From: Massilia aquatica
Lineage (GTDB): Bacteria > Pseudomonadota > Gammaproteobacteria > Burkholderiales > Burkholderiaceae_D
Reading direction: 5' to 3'
Assembly: GCF_011682045.1 (NCBI RefSeq)
Contig: NZ_VVIW01000004.1
Coordinates: forward strand, 372,001-436,000
DNA: 64,000 bases
Every line of letters starts with the position of its first letter. The first letter of the stretch is position 1. Positions 63,462 through 64,000 of this stretch are shown piece after piece. The notes beneath the pieces were generated by a model. It was not told the origin of the DNA. It made no database searches and saw nothing but the letters and a program-made list of their open reading frames with translations. The position numbers were made by a program, and so were the translations under genes.

Positions 63462-64000
63462 TTATGGCTTGCCGCGGATTTCTTCGTCGTGGTGGGCGGC
63501 GATGTCGGTTTCGGCCAGCGCTTCGCGCACCCAGCGCGCCACCGCCGGGTGGGCCTGGATGCGCTCGCAGTAGGCTTGCAGGGCCGGCGCCAGCGCCACG
63601 CCGTAAATTTTAAAGCGCATCACCACCGGCGCGAAAAACGCGTCGGCGATCGAAAAGTCGCCGAACAAGAACTGGTGGTGGCCAAAGCGCGACAGGCACT
63701 CTTCCCAGATCTCGCTGATGCGGCCGATGTCGCCCTGCGCGCCGGGGGTGCGCCCGCGCCCCGGAAGGCTCATGCGGATATTCATCGACATCGCGCTGCG
63801 CAAATCGGCAAAGCCGCTGTGCATTTCGGCCGTGACCGAACGCGCCATCGCGCGCGCCGCCACGTCCTGCGGCCACATGTGCTTTTCCGGGAACTGCTCG
63901 GCCAGGTATTCGCAGATCGACAGGCTGTCCCAGATGGTCATGTCGCCGGCCACCAGCACCGGCACCCGGCCCGCGCCCGAATACTCGGCGATGCGCGCCG
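63462..64000 (-). CDS. Glutathione S-transferase family protein, 5' end outside window
   Basis: Only the last 179 or so residues are present; the gene runs past the right edge. The end of the thioredoxin-like domain is seen as VPVLVAGDMTIWDSLSICEY, with the glutathione-contacting Asp-Ser. The helical C-terminal domain includes LFGDFSIADAFFAPVVMRF, typical of GSTs. The catalytic N-terminal residue is not visible, so the subclass cannot be decided. Confidence 0.88.
   Translation of the reverse strand, partial: ARIAEYSGAGRVPVLVAGDMTIWDSLSICEYLAEQFPEKHMWPQDVAARAMARSVTAEMHSGFADLRSAMSMNIRMSLPGRGRTPGAQGDIGRISEIWEECLSRFGHHQFLFGDFSIADAFFAPVVMRFKIYGVALAPALQAYCERIQAHPAVARWVREALAETDIAAHHDEEIRGKP

Overview
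The window comes from a GC-rich betaproteobacterium, most probably Oxalobacteraceae (Massilia/Duganella/Janthinobacterium-like). That is inferred from the 1368-aa RpoB and 1411-aa RpoC, the tRNA-tuf-secE-nusG-rpl-rpoBC order, and the mix of c-di-GMP, HDOD and sugar-porin genes. No database search was possible, so species-level placement is not claimed.

Layout. (1) 1-5.5 kb is an accessory patch downstream of rpoC. It holds four orphan, partly AT-rich genes that resemble toxin-immunity cargo, an IS66-type element with a doubly frameshifted transposase, a small secreted protein, and gene debris. A 56-bp copy of the rpoC 3' end plus its terminator lies on both sides of the IS-containing segment. 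(2) 5.58-19.85 kb is the minus-strand core operon: promoter, tRNA-Tyr, tRNA-Gly, tRNA-Thr, tuf, tRNA-Trp, secE, nusG, rplK, rplA, rplJ, rplL, rpoB, rpoC. (3) 20.1-25.9 kb is signalling: an HDOD/GAF protein, a receiver-TPR protein, a receiver/HD-GYP phosphodiesterase and CheW. (4) 25.9-30.5 kb is a second accessory-looking cluster: two tandem SUKH-like proteins, two LprI-like secreted proteins, an ADP-ribosyltransferase-like protein, an FCP1/HAD phosphatase gene broken by one amber codon, a 54-aa ORF and a membrane-anchored J-domain protein.

(5) 30.6-41.5 kb contains a MidA-type methyltransferase and a glucose-type uptake locus. A substrate-binding protein paralogue, OmpR-type regulator and histidine kinase form one minus-strand operon. 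It is divergent from a LamB-type porin and a GtsABCD-like ABC transporter. The arrangement suggests extracytoplasmic sugar sensing that controls sugar import. (6) 41.6-43.7 kb is folM-like/folB/ttcA. (7) 43.9-45.1 kb is a stand-alone Shedu-type defence gene. (8) 45.3-52.1 kb holds an M14 carboxypeptidase, a large M48 metalloprotease whose only well-placed start codon is ATC, a MAPEG protein and a DUF3224 protein. (9) 52.2-57.6 kb is aromatic amino-acid catabolism: a fused indolepyruvate ferredoxin oxidoreductase and HppD, with a divergent Lrp-type regulator. (10) 57.7-64 kb is a VapBC-like pair, a GNAT protein, a di-haem cytochrome c peroxidase overlapping a diguanylate cyclase, the CCA-adding enzyme and the 3' part of a glutathione S-transferase gene.

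No CRISPR array, prophage, integrase or complete multi-gene novel system was recognised. The strongest unusual signals are the duplicated rpoC tail, the ATC start, the ADP-ribosyltransferase-like/SUKH cluster, the amber-interrupted phosphatase and the binding-protein-coupled two-component system.
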